NCBI GenBank assembly: GCA_016713505.1
Contig: JADJPA010000001.1
Span: forward strand, 3,159,001-3,223,000
Reading direction: 5' to 3'
DNA: 64,000 nt
From: Candidatus Competibacteraceae bacterium
GTDB taxonomy: Bacteria; Pseudomonadota; Gammaproteobacteria; Competibacterales; Competibacteraceae
Made by a program: the position numbers and the translations under genes. The notes under the pieces are model-generated. The model was not told the origin of the DNA. It saw only the letters and a list, made by a program, of their open reading frames with translations, and searched no databases. Positions 1-9,170 of this stretch are shown piece by piece. Positions within the stretch are counted from its first letter, which is position 1; each line of letters opens with the position of its first letter.

Positions 1-1
1 A

Positions 2-436
2 ATTTTGCGCGAGACCGGGTTGGAGCCCCAGCTGCTGGATCTGGAGATCACGGAAAGCCTGTTGATGAAAGATGTGGAGGCGGGGATTTCGACCATGCGC
101 GCGCTCAAGGATATCGGCGTCCGGTTGTCCATCGACGATTTTGGGATCGGTTATTCCTCCCTGAATTATCTGAAGCAGTTTCCCATCGATCAATTGAAGA
201 TCGACAAGTCTTTTCTGGAAGAAATCGCGACCAGCCGCAACGATGCCGCCATTACGCTGGCGATGATCGCCATGGCGCACAGCATGAGGCTGACCGTCAT
301 CGCGGAGGGCGTGGAAAACGAAACGCAACTGGCCTTTCTGCGCGCCAATCGCTGCGACGAGATTCAAGGCTACCATTTGAGTTGCCCGGTGCCAGCGCAC
401 GAATTCGTCGCCCTGCTTCAAAAAATGTCTGTCTGA
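2..436 (+). CDS. EAL-domain protein, C-terminal part (cyclic-di-GMP phosphodiesterase)
   Basis: This reading frame is open from the window edge, so the gene starts upstream and only about 144 C-terminal residues are visible. They match the second half of an EAL domain: ITES, then SIDDFGIGYSS (the DDFG motif), LKIDKSF, and the late VIAEGVEN and IQGYHLS motifs. EAL domains hydrolyse cyclic-di-GMP. The metal-binding Asp pair and the late Glu are present, so this half looks catalytically competent. Any N-terminal GGDEF or sensor domains lie outside the window. A short GC hairpin follows the stop codon. Confidence 0.93.
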   Translation: MLRETGLEPQLLDLEITESLLMKDVEAGISTMRALKDIGVRLSIDDFGIGYSSLNYLKQFPIDQLKIDKSFLEEIATSRNDAAITLAMIAMAHSMRLTVIAEGVENETQLAFLRANRCDEIQGYHLSCPVPAHEFVALLQKMSV

Positions 437-477
437 CAGCATACTTATCGGTCAGTAGCTTTCATCCCGTCGCTAGC

Positions 478-494
478 GGGGCTTTGATGGCCCC
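478..494. terminator. Short GC hairpin after the EAL gene
   Basis: GGGGC (478-482) and GCCCC (490-494) form a perfect 5-bp stem with a 7-nt loop, followed by a weak CTTGTTT tail. It lies between the EAL stop codon and the next gene. The poor U-tract makes it only a possible intrinsic terminator. Confidence 0.4.
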
Positions 495-511
495 CTTGTT
501 TGGAACCCGCC

Positions 512-2566
512 GTGATCCGTTTTTCTATTCGTTGGCATTGCTATGCCGTCTGTGGGTTGGTGTGTGGCCCGGTCATGTCGGCCACCGATCAGCCGCTGTC
601 TGACTCGTTGGACCCGATAGCGGCCAGACTGCTGTTGCACGATTTCGAGCAGACCCTTAGCCCGCTGCCGGGGGTGGTCATGAGCGGTTGGACCGCCGAG
701 CCGGGCGGTCGCGCCGGTCGAGTTCGGTACGGCATCCAGTCGGCGCAACGGCCTGATGGCGGTCGGGCATTGCATTTGCGATACCGCTTCAATCCCGAGG
801 CTGACAGCGACATCGGTTGGCAGCTCACGCTGCCCGATCTCGACGCCTCGGCTTACGATCATCTGGAGTTCTGGGTTCGCGGCGATTCCGACGCTGACAA
901 CGCCTTGAAGGTCGAATTCAAGCAACCGCTGGCGGATGCGCCTGCCGGTTTGCTGCGCAAGGGCAGCACCGTGGTGACCGGTATCGACGGTACTTGGCGG
1001 CGGTTTCGGGTGCCGCTGAATCTGATGAGCGGCATCGCCGACTGGACCCATCTGCGCCAGTTCGGAATCGTGTTGCAACCGCTGCGCGCGCCTTCGGCGA
1101 CGGGCGGCTATTGGCTGGATGACGTTGCCTTGATCAAAACCAGCCGACCCGGTCCCAGCATCTATGAGCGGGTGGTTCCGCCGCTGAAAACCGCTTGGGA
1201 AAACAGCGTGGGCGGCAAGGCGGCGACCCAACCTTACCTGCGCGCGCGGTTGAGTGGGTGGCCGGCGCGGCTGACGGTCGATCCGACCGAACTACCCGCC
1301 GCTGATCGGGCTTTTCTAGAGCGGTTGGCGCGCGATACCTGGCGCGGGCTGGTGGCCCTGAGCGACCGCGCCCACGGCGTACCGCTCGATACCGTGCGCT
1401 TGAACGGTTCTCTGATGCCGGAGCGCGCCTGGGTGGGGGATTATACCAACGTCACCAACATCGGCTTGTATCTGATCGATATCGTTGCGGCGCGGGAGTT
1501 GGGGCTGATCGACCCGTTGGAGGCGGGGGTGCGGCTGAGCCAAACCTTGGCTACGCTGGAACGGCTGGAAACCTATCGGGGCTTTTTTTACAACTATTAC
1601 GACACCACCACGCTCGAACGCACCAGTCATTTTATTTCGTTTGTCGATTCCGCCTGGCTGACCGCCGGGTTGCTGGTGGCGCGCAACGCGGTTCCCGAAC
1701 ACGCGTGGCGGTGCACGCGGCTGATTGAGCGGGAGGATTACCGGTTCTTTTACGATCCGGTCGAGCGGTTGATGATGCACGGCTATTACGTCAACCTGCC
1801 GCAGCGCGCGGAATACAGCTACGGGATGTTGTACAGCGAGGCGCGGCTGGGCAGCCTGATCGCCATCGGCAAGGGCGAAGCGCCGGTCGAGCATTGGTAT
1901 CGCATGGCCCGCACCTTTCCGGCCGGTTTCGACTGGCAGTCGCAATCGCCCAAATATCGCCTGGAGCGGACAGTCAACGGTTACCGCTTCCCCGGCGGGT
2001 ATTATTCCTGGAAGGATGTGAAGTACGTGCCCTCCTGGGGCGGTAGCCTGTTCGAGGCGCTGATGCCGCTGCTGGTGCTGGACGAATTGCATCACGCGCC
2101 CGCCAGTTTGGGTCAGAACGCCCGGGCGCACGCGCAGATCCAGCGCCGCTTCGCGCTGGAGCATTTGGGCTATCCGGTCTGGGGCTTGTCACCCAGTTCG
2201 ACGCCGGCCGGCGACGGTTACGGCGAATACGGCGTTCGGATTCTCGGCGCGCGCGGTTACCGTTCCGGCGCGGTGACCCCGCACGCGGCGGCGCTCGCCT
2301 TGCTGGCCGATCCAGCGCCCGCCGTGGCGAATTTGCGGCAACTGGTGCAACGCTATCCGCTCTACGGCGATTTTGGATTCTACGATGCGCTAGATCCGAC
2401 GACCGGGCAGGTGGCTTATAATTATCTGGCGCTCGATCAAAGCATGATCTTGATCGCGCTGGCCAATCATCTGCGTGATGGCGTCGTTCAAAAATACTTC
2501 GCCGCCGATCCGATCATCCAGCGGGTGTTGCCGATGTTGGCGGCGGAGCGGTTTTTCGAGGAATGA
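512..2566 (+). CDS. Exported CBM11-like / glycoamylase-like (DUF3131) protein
   Basis: A protein of about 684 aa. The N-terminus (IRFSIRWHCY...VMSA) is a plausible signal peptide. Residues about 40-210 resemble a CBM11/CIA30-like beta-sandwich (HDFEQT, DIGWQLTLP, DDVALIK). The rest, with TWRGLVALSD, YTNVTNIGLYL, FFYNYYDT, SWGGSLFEALMP and GEYGVRILGARGY, matches the glycoamylase-like/DUF3131 fold found in NdvB-type proteins and beta-1,2-glucanase-related enzymes. A role in periplasmic beta-glucan handling is inference. I chose the GTG at 512, which has GGA seven bases upstream; TTG at 500 is the alternative. The stop overlaps the next start (ATGA), which suggests translational coupling. Confidence 0.75.
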   Translation: MIRFSIRWHCYAVCGLVCGPVMSATDQPLSDSLDPIAARLLLHDFEQTLSPLPGVVMSGWTAEPGGRAGRVRYGIQSAQRPDGGRALHLRYRFNPEADSDIGWQLTLPDLDASAYDHLEFWVRGDSDADNALKVEFKQPLADAPAGLLRKGSTVVTGIDGTWRRFRVPLNLMSGIADWTHLRQFGIVLQPLRAPSATGGYWLDDVALIKTSRPGPSIYERVVPPLKTAWENSVGGKAATQPYLRARLSGWPARLTVDPTELPAADRAFLERLARDTWRGLVALSDRAHGVPLDTVRLNGSLMPERAWVGDYTNVTNIGLYLIDIVAARELGLIDPLEAGVRLSQTLATLERLETYRGFFYNYYDTTTLERTSHFISFVDSAWLTAGLLVARNAVPEHAWRCTRLIEREDYRFFYDPVERLMMHGYYVNLPQRAEYSYGMLYSEARLGSLIAIGKGEAPVEHWYRMARTFPAGFDWQSQSPKYRLERTVNGYRFPGGYYSWKDVKYVPSWGGSLFEALMPLLVLDELHHAPASLGQNARAHAQIQRRFALEHLGYPVWGLSPSSTPAGDGYGEYGVRILGARGYRSGAVTPHAAALALLADPAPAVANLRQLVQRYPLYGDFGFYDALDPTTGQVAYNYLALDQSMILIALANHLRDGVVQKYFAADPIIQRVLPMLAAERFFEE

Positions 2567-3240
2567 GCCTTGTTATGCGCAAGCGCGGCGCGAGCGTTGC
2601 CGCCGGACTTCATTCTCGGTGCCGTTTCATCGTTCATTGGAGTTTCAACGTACTGCTGCTGACGGCGCTAGCACCGTCAGCGTTGGCTCAGCCCGGTTCC
2701 TGTCTGGTCGAGGCCGCCCGCAAGCAGGTCGGCGTCACCAAGCTCTACGATAGCCGCTACGTGGTGCTGGACTATCCGGGCGGCGACGTGCCGCCGGAGC
2801 GGGGCGTGTGCACCGATGTCATCGTGCGCGCCTACCGCCCCTTCGGAATCGACTTGCAGCGGCTGATGCACGAGGACATGCGGCGGGACGGTTCGGCTTA
2901 TCCGAAACTTTGGGGTCTCAAGCGGCCCGATCCGAACATCGACCATCGCCGCGTCCCCAATCTGGCCCAATTCTTCAGGCGGCACGGCCAGGCCGCACCG
3001 ACCGGAGCCGATCCGAACGCGTATCTGCCGGGCGATCTGGTGACGTGGCGCTTGCCGGCCGGCGTTCCGCATATCGGGATCGTTTCCGACCGGCTTTCCG
3101 AGGCGGGGACGCCGCTGGTGATCCACAATATCGGAGCCGGGGCCGTGGAGGACAATATCTTGTTCGCCTATGCCATCACTGGCCATTACCGCTATCTCCC
3201 GGAATCGTTGAGCGCGGCCTGCAAGATCATAAAGCACTAA
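2563..3240 (+). CDS. DUF1287 family exported protein
   Basis: A 225-aa protein with a hydrophobic N-terminal segment ending SALAQ, consistent with export. Family marks include GVCTDVIVRAYR with its conserved Cys and Asp, LMHEDM, PNIDHRRVPNL, LPGDLVTWRL, PHIGIVSD and HNIGAGA. These fit DUF1287 (YijF-like), which resembles an NlpC/P60-type cysteine hydrolase fold, with Cys near 'GVCTD' and His near 'PHIGIV' as candidate catalytic residues. No substrate is known. It overlaps the preceding gene by 4 nt, so the two are probably co-translated. Confidence 0.82.
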   Translation: MSLVMRKRGASVAAGLHSRCRFIVHWSFNVLLLTALAPSALAQPGSCLVEAARKQVGVTKLYDSRYVVLDYPGGDVPPERGVCTDVIVRAYRPFGIDLQRLMHEDMRRDGSAYPKLWGLKRPDPNIDHRRVPNLAQFFRRHGQAAPTGADPNAYLPGDLVTWRLPAGVPHIGIVSDRLSEAGTPLVIHNIGAGAVEDNILFAYAITGHYRYLPESLSAACKIIKH

Positions 3241-3292
3241 TTCTCTGGTTTGCTAAGCTACTGAGGACGATCCGTCTCACCAAGCTTATGCC

Positions 3293-4423
3293 ATGGCCAG
3301 CATCGACTTCGAGCACATCGACAAAATCTATCCCGGCGGCACCCAGGCGATCTTCGACTACAACCTCGCGGTCGCCGATGGCGAGCTGGTGGCGTTCGTC
3401 GGGCCTTCCGGCTGCGGCAAGTCCACGCTGCTGCGCTTGCTGGCCGGGCTGGAGACGGTGACGCGCGGCACGCTGCGCATCGGCGGCCAGCCGGTCAACG
3501 CGCTGCCGCCGCAGCAGCGCAATCTGGCCATGGTGTTTCAGGATTACGCCCTCTACCCGCACATGACGGTGCGGCGCAATCTGGAATTCCCGCTGAAAAT
3601 GCGCGATCTGCCCGAAGCTGAAATCACCCGTTTGGTGGCCTGGGTGGCCGAACTGCTCAGCCTCGGCGACCTGCTCGAACGGCTGCCCCGGCAACTGTCC
3701 GGCGGCCAGCGCCAGCGGGTGGCGATGGGCCGGGCGCTGGTCCGCCAGCCCGCCGTGTTTCTGATGGATGAGCCTTTGTCCAATCTGGACGCCCGACTGC
3801 GGGTGCAAATCCGCGCTGAAATCGGCGAATTGCTGGAGCGGACCGGTATCACCACCATCTACGTCACCCACGATCAGGCCGAGGCGATGACCTTGGGCGA
3901 TCGGGTGGCGGTGATGGATCGCGGCCGGCTGCAACAGGTCGCGCCGCCGCAAGCGCTGTACGAACGGCCGGCCAACGTTTTCGTCGCCAGCTTTATCGGC
4001 AACCCGCCGATGAATCTGTTTCCCGCGCAACTGACCGCCGCCGATGGCGGCCTGACGCTGCGCGCGGGCGAACAGAGTTTGCCCTTGACGTTGCCCGAGC
4101 CGACCGTCGAGCGCTGGCGAGCTTGGCTCGATGGCCCGTTGACCGCCGGCATCCGGCCCGAACATCTGCGACTGGTCTCCACAGATGCGAGCGGGTTGAG
4201 CGCGACGGTGGTCGATGCCGAATATCTGGGTCACGAGACTCTGTTGCATGTACGGATCGACGGCATGATTGCGCCCGCGCCGGTGTTAGTGGCGCGGCTG
4301 GCCGGCATCCGCCCGTTCGACAAGGGCCAACCGGTTCGCCTCGTCATGGACGCGAGCCGATTGCATCTGTTTGGAACCGACGGCTTGACCTTGGTCAACG
4401 GAGCCGCCGATTCCATTCCCTAA
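3293..4423 (+). CDS. MalK/UgpC-type sugar ABC transporter ATP-binding protein
   Basis: A 376-aa ATPase. Walker A GPSGCGKST is at residues 37-45, followed by the Q-loop (VFQDYALYPHMTV), signature LSGGQRQR, Walker B VFLMDEPLSNLDARLR and switch His (YVTHDQAEAM). The roughly 140 C-terminal residues form the TOBE-type regulatory domain of the MalK/UgpC subfamily, including AGIRPEHL. It should energise uptake of a carbohydrate, but no permease or binding-protein gene is in the window, so it must work with subunits encoded elsewhere. The downstream glucosidase begins 24 nt later, which suggests sugar import followed by hydrolysis. Confidence 0.9.
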   Translation: MASIDFEHIDKIYPGGTQAIFDYNLAVADGELVAFVGPSGCGKSTLLRLLAGLETVTRGTLRIGGQPVNALPPQQRNLAMVFQDYALYPHMTVRRNLEFPLKMRDLPEAEITRLVAWVAELLSLGDLLERLPRQLSGGQRQRVAMGRALVRQPAVFLMDEPLSNLDARLRVQIRAEIGELLERTGITTIYVTHDQAEAMTLGDRVAVMDRGRLQQVAPPQALYERPANVFVASFIGNPPMNLFPAQLTAADGGLTLRAGEQSLPLTLPEPTVERWRAWLDGPLTAGIRPEHLRLVSTDASGLSATVVDAEYLGHETLLHVRIDGMIAPAPVLVARLAGIRPFDKGQPVRLVMDASRLHLFGTDGLTLVNGAADSIP

Positions 4424-4446
4424 ATGTCATTTTGGGATTTTCGCTC

Positions 4447-5799
4447 ATGAACGAAGCGACTGGGTTCCCCGCCGATTTTCTGTGGGGCGCCGCCACCTCA
4501 GCTTATCAGATCGAAGGTTCGCCGCTGGCCGACGGCGCCGGGGCCAGCATCTGGCACGAGTTTTCCCACACACCGGGCCGGACTTGCGACGGCGATACCG
4601 GCGATACGGCGTGCGATCACTATCACCGCTATCGGGAAGATATCGCGTTAATGCGGGCGCTTGGCCTGAACGCCTATCGTTTCAGCGTGGCGTGGGGGCG
4701 AGTGCTGCCGGAGGGGCGCGGACGCGTCAATTCGGCTGGACTGGATTTTTACCAACGACTGGTGGATGCGGTGCTGGAACAAGGCATCCAACCGATGGTG
4801 ACGCTCTATCATTGGGATTTGCCGGCCGCTCTGGACCGGTTGGGCGGTTGGCTCAATCCCGACAGCGCCGACTGGTTCGCCGATTACGCCCGCGTGCTGT
4901 TTCGGGCGCTGGGCGACCGGGTGAAGTTGTGGGTGACGCTGAACGAACCGTGGGTGGTGGTGGACGGTGGTTATCTGCACGGCGGCTTGGCGCCCGGCCA
5001 GCGCAACCCCTTCGCCGCGCCGGTCGCCGCCCACAACTTGTTGCGGGCGCACGGTCGCGCCGTGCAGGCTTATCGCGCCGAAGGCCGCCATCAGATCGGC
5101 TTGGTGGTCAACCTGGAGCCGAAATATCCGGCCAGCGCAACCGCCGAGGATTTAGACGCCACCATGCGCGCGGACGCCTACTGGAACCGCTTTTATCTCG
5201 ATCCGGTTTTTTTGGGGAGTTACCCACCCGAACTGCCCGAGATCTTCGGCGCGGCGTGGCCGACCTTTACTGAGGCGGATTTCGAGCTGATTAAGCAGCC
5301 GCTTGATTTTCTCGGTATCAATTACTACAGCCGGCAAGTGGTCCGCCACGATCCCGCCGACTGGCCGCTGGCCGCCGCCCGCGTGCGCCAACCCCAACAG
5401 ACCCATACCGGCCTGGGCTGGGAAGTTTACCCGCAAGGGCTGACCGACATACTGGAATGGGTGGCTGGCCGCTATGGGCCGTTGCCGTTGTACGTCACCG
5501 AAAATGGTTCGGCGTTCTACGACCCGCCCCATACCAAAGGCGAAATCGCCGATCCGTTGCGCCAGGCTTATCTGCGCGCTCATCTGCGCGCGGTACTGGA
5601 GGCGCGGCGGAACGGCGTCGATGTGCGAGGCTACTTCGCTTGGTCGCTGCTGGATAATTTCGAATGGGCCTACGGCTACTCGCAGCGGTTCGGGCTGGTT
5701 CACGTCGACTACGCCACCCAGCAGCGCACGCCCAAGGCCAGCGCCCGCTTTTATACCGAAGTGATCCGCGGCGGCGGGGCGGCGCTGGGCTCGGATTGA
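4447..5799 (+). CDS. GH1 family beta-glucosidase
   Basis: A 450-aa protein, the usual GH1 length. Motifs in order: the N-terminal FLWGAATSAYQIEG substrate loop, YRFSVAWGRVLPEG, TLNEPW with the acid/base Glu near residue 167, LGINYYSR, YVTENGS with the nucleophile Glu near residue 352, and the C-terminal GYFAWSLLDNFEWAYGY. Both catalytic Glu residues are present. There is no signal peptide, so it should act in the cytoplasm on imported beta-glucosides. The open frame extends upstream into the ABC gene, but the ATG at 4447 gives the family's normal N-terminus. Confidence 0.93.
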   Translation: MNEATGFPADFLWGAATSAYQIEGSPLADGAGASIWHEFSHTPGRTCDGDTGDTACDHYHRYREDIALMRALGLNAYRFSVAWGRVLPEGRGRVNSAGLDFYQRLVDAVLEQGIQPMVTLYHWDLPAALDRLGGWLNPDSADWFADYARVLFRALGDRVKLWVTLNEPWVVVDGGYLHGGLAPGQRNPFAAPVAAHNLLRAHGRAVQAYRAEGRHQIGLVVNLEPKYPASATAEDLDATMRADAYWNRFYLDPVFLGSYPPELPEIFGAAWPTFTEADFELIKQPLDFLGINYYSRQVVRHDPADWPLAAARVRQPQQTHTGLGWEVYPQGLTDILEWVAGRYGPLPLYVTENGSAFYDPPHTKGEIADPLRQAYLRAHLRAVLEARRNGVDVRGYFAWSLLDNFEWAYGYSQRFGLVHVDYATQQRTPKASARFYTEVIRGGGAALGSD

Positions 5800-5918
5800 C
5801 TTCGGCCAGCGCGCGGAACAGCGGCTTGACAGCGATTTTATGCAAGACCGACCGATTCCGATTGCAAGCCTTGAATCCCATGCCAAAATGATGAAAAACA
5901 CAGGCATGAGGGTCATTC

Positions 5919-6287
5919 GTGGAGAACGCAACGGCCACCGAGCTTTATGCGCGGGCCTGCCAGCAATGGCGGGAAGCGGTCGAGCTTGATTTGCACGACT
6001 CGGAAGACATTGTTTCCGGCATCCTGCCTTTACTGGTTCAAGGCCTGCGCGTGGACCCGGATCATCTAGCGTCGCTGGACTTGTTGAGCGATATGCTCAT
6101 GGAGATCGGAGCGTATGATGAAGCGGCCGAGTTTGTGGAAAAAATGTGCGATCTACAGCCGGACGACCCCGAGTGCCAACGCAAGCTGAGCGCGTTGACC
6201 GGCGAAGAAAGCAACCGCCGCCGCGCGATTCGCGTCTACCTGCACCAAAAGCGCGTGCGCCTGACCCAAGATGACGCCGCCTGTTGA
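5919..6287 (+). CDS. Small TPR-like hypothetical protein
   Basis: A 122-aa protein starting at GTG. It is mostly alpha-helical, with a TPR-like segment (LASLDLLSDMLMEIGAYDEAAEFVEKM then LQPDDPECQRKL). It is rich in Asp and Glu, with a basic C-terminus (RRRAIRVYLHQKRVR). There is no signal peptide or membrane segment. I do not recognise a named family; a small protein-protein adaptor is possible. It lies between the glucosidase and a convergent sulfate-binding gene. Confidence 0.55.
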   Translation: MENATATELYARACQQWREAVELDLHDSEDIVSGILPLLVQGLRVDPDHLASLDLLSDMLMEIGAYDEAAEFVEKMCDLQPDDPECQRKLSALTGEESNRRRAIRVYLHQKRVRLTQDDAAC

Positions 6288-6309
6288 AGTCTCAGCCCAT
6301 GCTGGCGCT

Positions 6310-6333
6310 GGAGCGCATGACCGTCAGCGCTCC
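6310..6333. terminator. Hairpin between convergent genes
   Basis: GGAGCGC (6310-6316) pairs with GCGCTCC (6327-6333) over a 10-nt loop. It sits between the small TPR gene and the 3' end of the sulfate-binding gene, which it partly overlaps. There is no clear T-run, so terminator function is uncertain. Confidence 0.3.
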
Positions 6334-7349
6334 GGCTGGTAAATCTGATCGAAGGTGCCGCCGTCCTTGAAGTGCGCGGCTTGCGCCTTGGCCCAACCAC
6401 CGAATACTTCATCGACTGTCAACAGTTTCAGCGCTGGAAACTGCGCCCGATAACGTTCGGCCACAGCCTGATCTCGCGGACGGTAATAATGCTTGGCCGC
6501 CAGTTCCTGGGCTTCCGCGCTGTACAGGTATTCGAGATAGGCTTGCGCGGTCGCGCGGACCTGATGCTTGTCGGCAACCTTGTCGATCAGCGCCACCGGC
6601 GGTTCCGCCAGAATGCTGGTCGAGGGCAGTACGATCTCGAAATCTCCTTTGTGCATCTCCTTGACAGCAAGAAACGCTTCATTTTCCCAAGTCAGCAATA
6701 CGTCGCCGATCTCGCGTTCGACAAAGGTGGTGGTGGAACCGCGCGCCCCGGAATCCAGGACCGGTACGTTCCGATAGAGCTTGGCCACGAAGTCGCGGGC
6801 CTTGGCCTCGTCGCCGCCGGGCTGGTGCAGGGCGTGGCTCCAGGCCGCCAGATAATTCCAGCGCGCGCCGCCCGAGGTCTTGGGGTTGGGCGTGACCACG
6901 CTGACTCCCGGCTTGACCAGATCGTCCCAGTCCTTGATGCCTTTGGGATTGCCCTTGCGCACCAGAAATACGATGGTCGAGGTGTAAGGCGCGCTGTTGT
7001 GCGGCAACCGCTTTTGCCAGTCGGCCGGCAGCAGTTTCCCCTTGGCGCTGATTTCATCAATGTCGTAGGCCAAGGCCAGCGTCACGATATCCGCTTCCAG
7101 GCCATCGATCACCGAGCGGGCTTGCTTGCCGGAGCCGCCGTGCGATTGTCGGACCGTGACCGACTCGCCGGTCTTGGCCTGCCAGAATTTGTTGAAGGCC
7201 GCATTGAAGTCAGTGTAGAACTCGCGGGTGGGATCGTAGGACACGTTCAATAGAATAACGGCCTTGTCGGCGGTACGAGCGCCGGAACCGAAACCGAGAC
7301 CTAGTACCAGCAGCAACACGAGGGGCCAGAACAAACGGCGTACTAACAT
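6324..7349 (-). CDS. sbp: Periplasmic sulfate/thiosulfate-binding protein
   Basis: A 341-aa solute-binding protein. The start at 7349 follows a GGAG sequence and leads into a clear signal peptide (MLVRRLFWPLVLLLVLGLGF). Family motifs are LLNVSYDPTREFY, QSHGGSGKQARSVIDGL, ADIVTLALAYDID, VTPNPKTSGGARWNYL and GDVLLTWENEA, typical of Sbp/CysP. It should bind sulfate or thiosulfate for a CysTWA importer, which is not in this window. An in-frame start 27 codons upstream would place extra residues before the signal peptide, so I rejected it. Confidence 0.92.
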   Translation of the reverse strand: MLVRRLFWPLVLLLVLGLGFGSGARTADKAVILLNVSYDPTREFYTDFNAAFNKFWQAKTGESVTVRQSHGGSGKQARSVIDGLEADIVTLALAYDIDEISAKGKLLPADWQKRLPHNSAPYTSTIVFLVRKGNPKGIKDWDDLVKPGVSVVTPNPKTSGGARWNYLAAWSHALHQPGGDEAKARDFVAKLYRNVPVLDSGARGSTTTFVEREIGDVLLTWENEAFLAVKEMHKGDFEIVLPSTSILAEPPVALIDKVADKHQVRATAQAYLEYLYSAEAQELAAKHYYRPRDQAVAERYRAQFPALKLLTVDEVFGGWAKAQAAHFKDGGTFDQIYQPER

Positions 7350-7401
7350 AAACAACTCCAAAGTTAAGGAACGTGGGAAATTTGCAAAAGACAGAATGGA
7401 T

Positions 7402-8037
7402 TCAAAGTGATGGTGGCATCGCCACCGCATTGTTCAAAAACCGCCAGCCCTCGCCCAGAAAAAACAGCGCATAACCCAGCAGCAGAAAGCCCATGCCTCG
7501 CATCAAGACGATATAGCCGCCGCTGCGCAGCAACACCTGCTGGGTGCGGCCCAGCGCCAGCGCCAGCACGATCTTGGAGCCGACCAGCATCAGGTAGAAC
7601 GCGCCGACGAACGCGACGGCGGACGGCCAGCCCTCTCGCCACGCCGCCAGCACGGTCGGCGCGCCCACGGCCAGCCAGAACAGATAAGGGCTGGGATTGA
7701 GGAGATTGGCGATTGCGCCGCGCCGCCACGCGCCGGCCGAGTCATCCGACCCTAGCTCCGCGCCCCGAAACCGCAAACCCCGCCAGCCCAGCCAAGCGAG
7801 ATACAGCCCGCCGCTGAGCGTGATCAGCGCCAGCGGCAGATTCTGGTCAGCCAGCGGTCGCAGCAACAGCACCGCCGCCGTGATGATCGGAAGGTCCGTC
7901 ACCAAAGGGGCCAGCGCCACCCAAATCCCGGCGCGAACGCCGTGGCGCAAGGTTTCACTGGCGACCAGAGCCAACAGTGGACCCGGTGAAAGTCCACCGC
8001 TCAACCCCAACAAAATGCCGGACAGCAGAAAGGTCAC
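7402..8037 (-). CDS. LysE/RhtB family exporter
   Basis: A membrane protein of about 211 aa with roughly six hydrophobic segments. The family signature is near the N-terminus (GLSGGLSPGPLLALV, the LysE 'PGP' motif), with NLLNPSPYLFWLAVG in the middle. LysE/RhtB proteins export amino acids or similar small molecules. I chose GTG at 8037, which overlaps the rsgA stop (GTGA), so translation is probably coupled. The longer open frame runs into rsgA and lacks family similarity. Confidence 0.82.
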   Translation of the reverse strand: MTFLLSGILLGLSGGLSPGPLLALVASETLRHGVRAGIWVALAPLVTDLPIITAAVLLLRPLADQNLPLALITLSGGLYLAWLGWRGLRFRGAELGSDDSAGAWRRGAIANLLNPSPYLFWLAVGAPTVLAAWREGWPSAVAFVGAFYLMLVGSKIVLALALGRTQQVLLRSGGYIVLMRGMGFLLLGYALFFLGEGWRFLNNAVAMPPSL

Positions 8038-9056
8038 GGAGCGTGTCGTCCCGGTTTGGTCGCCGCTGCCAGTTCGGCCCGCAATTGCCGGTAGCTGTCC
8101 AGCCGGCGAGGGGCGATAACTCCCTTGGAGACCGCCTCCCGCAGCGCGCAATTCGGTTCAACATCATGTTGGCAGTCAGCAAACCGGCAGCGGTTAACAT
8201 AGGGGGCCAGCTCCGGAAAGCCGCGTTCCAGATCGTTCGGACTGATCTCGCCCAATTCGAAGCTGCGCACGCCGGGGGTGTCGATCAGATCGCCACCATC
8301 CGGCAGGTGATAGAGGGTGCTGGCGCTGGTGGTATGAGCGCCGTGGCCGGTCGCCGCCGACACCGCCTGAATGCGGATGTCGCGATCCGGCAACAGCGCT
8401 TTGATCAACGAGGATTTACCGACCCCGGATTGGCCCACCAGCAGGCTAACGCGCCCGCGCAGCCCGTCGCGCAACCCGGCTAGCCCTTGCGCGCTGTAGC
8501 TGCTGGCTTGCAACAGCGGATAACCGATCCGGCGGTAAGGTTCCATCCGTGCGAGCAGCGCGGCCAGCGTCGGCGGATCGAGCAGATCAACCTTGTTCAG
8601 CACCAATAAGCCTTGCGCCCCGGCGGCGGCGATGGCGACCAGATAACGGTCGATCAGATATTCGCTCGGTTCCGGCGCCGGCGCTAGCACCACCGCCACC
8701 GTGTCGAGATTGGCGGCGAGCGGGCGCGGTTGACTGTTGTAATCGAGACGGGTCAGCAGCGAGCGGCGCTCGCCGATCGCCACCACCACGCCGTCGCCCA
8801 CGCTGGATAATTGCCAGACCACCCGGTCGCCGCAGGCCAGCCGGCCCAGATTTTGGCGCGCCGCGCAGCGGTGCAACTGACCGTCGTTGTCCTCGATGAT
8901 CAGAGTGTGGCCGTGATGGGTCAGCACCAAACCGACCTGCTCTGGACCGAGCCCCCCTTCATCGAGCCGTTGCAATTTTTTGCCGGCCAATTCCCGGCGG
9001 CGTTCCTGCGAGCGGTCGATACGCTGTTGCTGGCGGCGGGTCAGACGACGGCTCAT
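8034..9056 (-). CDS. rsgA: Ribosome small subunit GTPase RsgA
   Basis: A 340-aa circularly permuted GTPase. An N-terminal OB-fold segment is followed by G4 (LNKVD), then G1 (GQSGVGKSS), then G3 (DTPGVRSFEL). This permuted motif order is diagnostic of RsgA/YjeQ. A C-terminal zinc-binding motif, CRFADCQHDVEPNC, completes the family. RsgA helps late 30S maturation and release of assembly factors. It is translationally coupled to the LysE-type gene and divergent from orn, as often seen in gammaproteobacteria. Confidence 0.96.
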   Translation of the reverse strand: MSRRLTRRQQQRIDRSQERRRELAGKKLQRLDEGGLGPEQVGLVLTHHGHTLIIEDNDGQLHRCAARQNLGRLACGDRVVWQLSSVGDGVVVAIGERRSLLTRLDYNSQPRPLAANLDTVAVVLAPAPEPSEYLIDRYLVAIAAAGAQGLLVLNKVDLLDPPTLAALLARMEPYRRIGYPLLQASSYSAQGLAGLRDGLRGRVSLLVGQSGVGKSSLIKALLPDRDIRIQAVSAATGHGAHTTSASTLYHLPDGGDLIDTPGVRSFELGEISPNDLERGFPELAPYVNRCRFADCQHDVEPNCALREAVSKGVIAPRRLDSYRQLRAELAAATKPGRHAP

Positions 9057-9170
9057 GCGACAGCCGCACGCGCGGGCGCGGAAATCAGGTTAAACTCGCG
9101 CTCACCCGATAGGCTCGTCCGGCGCTGGCAAGCCGATTGTTCCACCCGGCCCGTACCGTTAAAAGAACTC

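Noticed and set aside
4123..4446. N-terminal extension of the GH1 glucosidase frame
   Set aside because: It overlaps the ABC ATPase in another frame and the family N-terminus begins at 4447.
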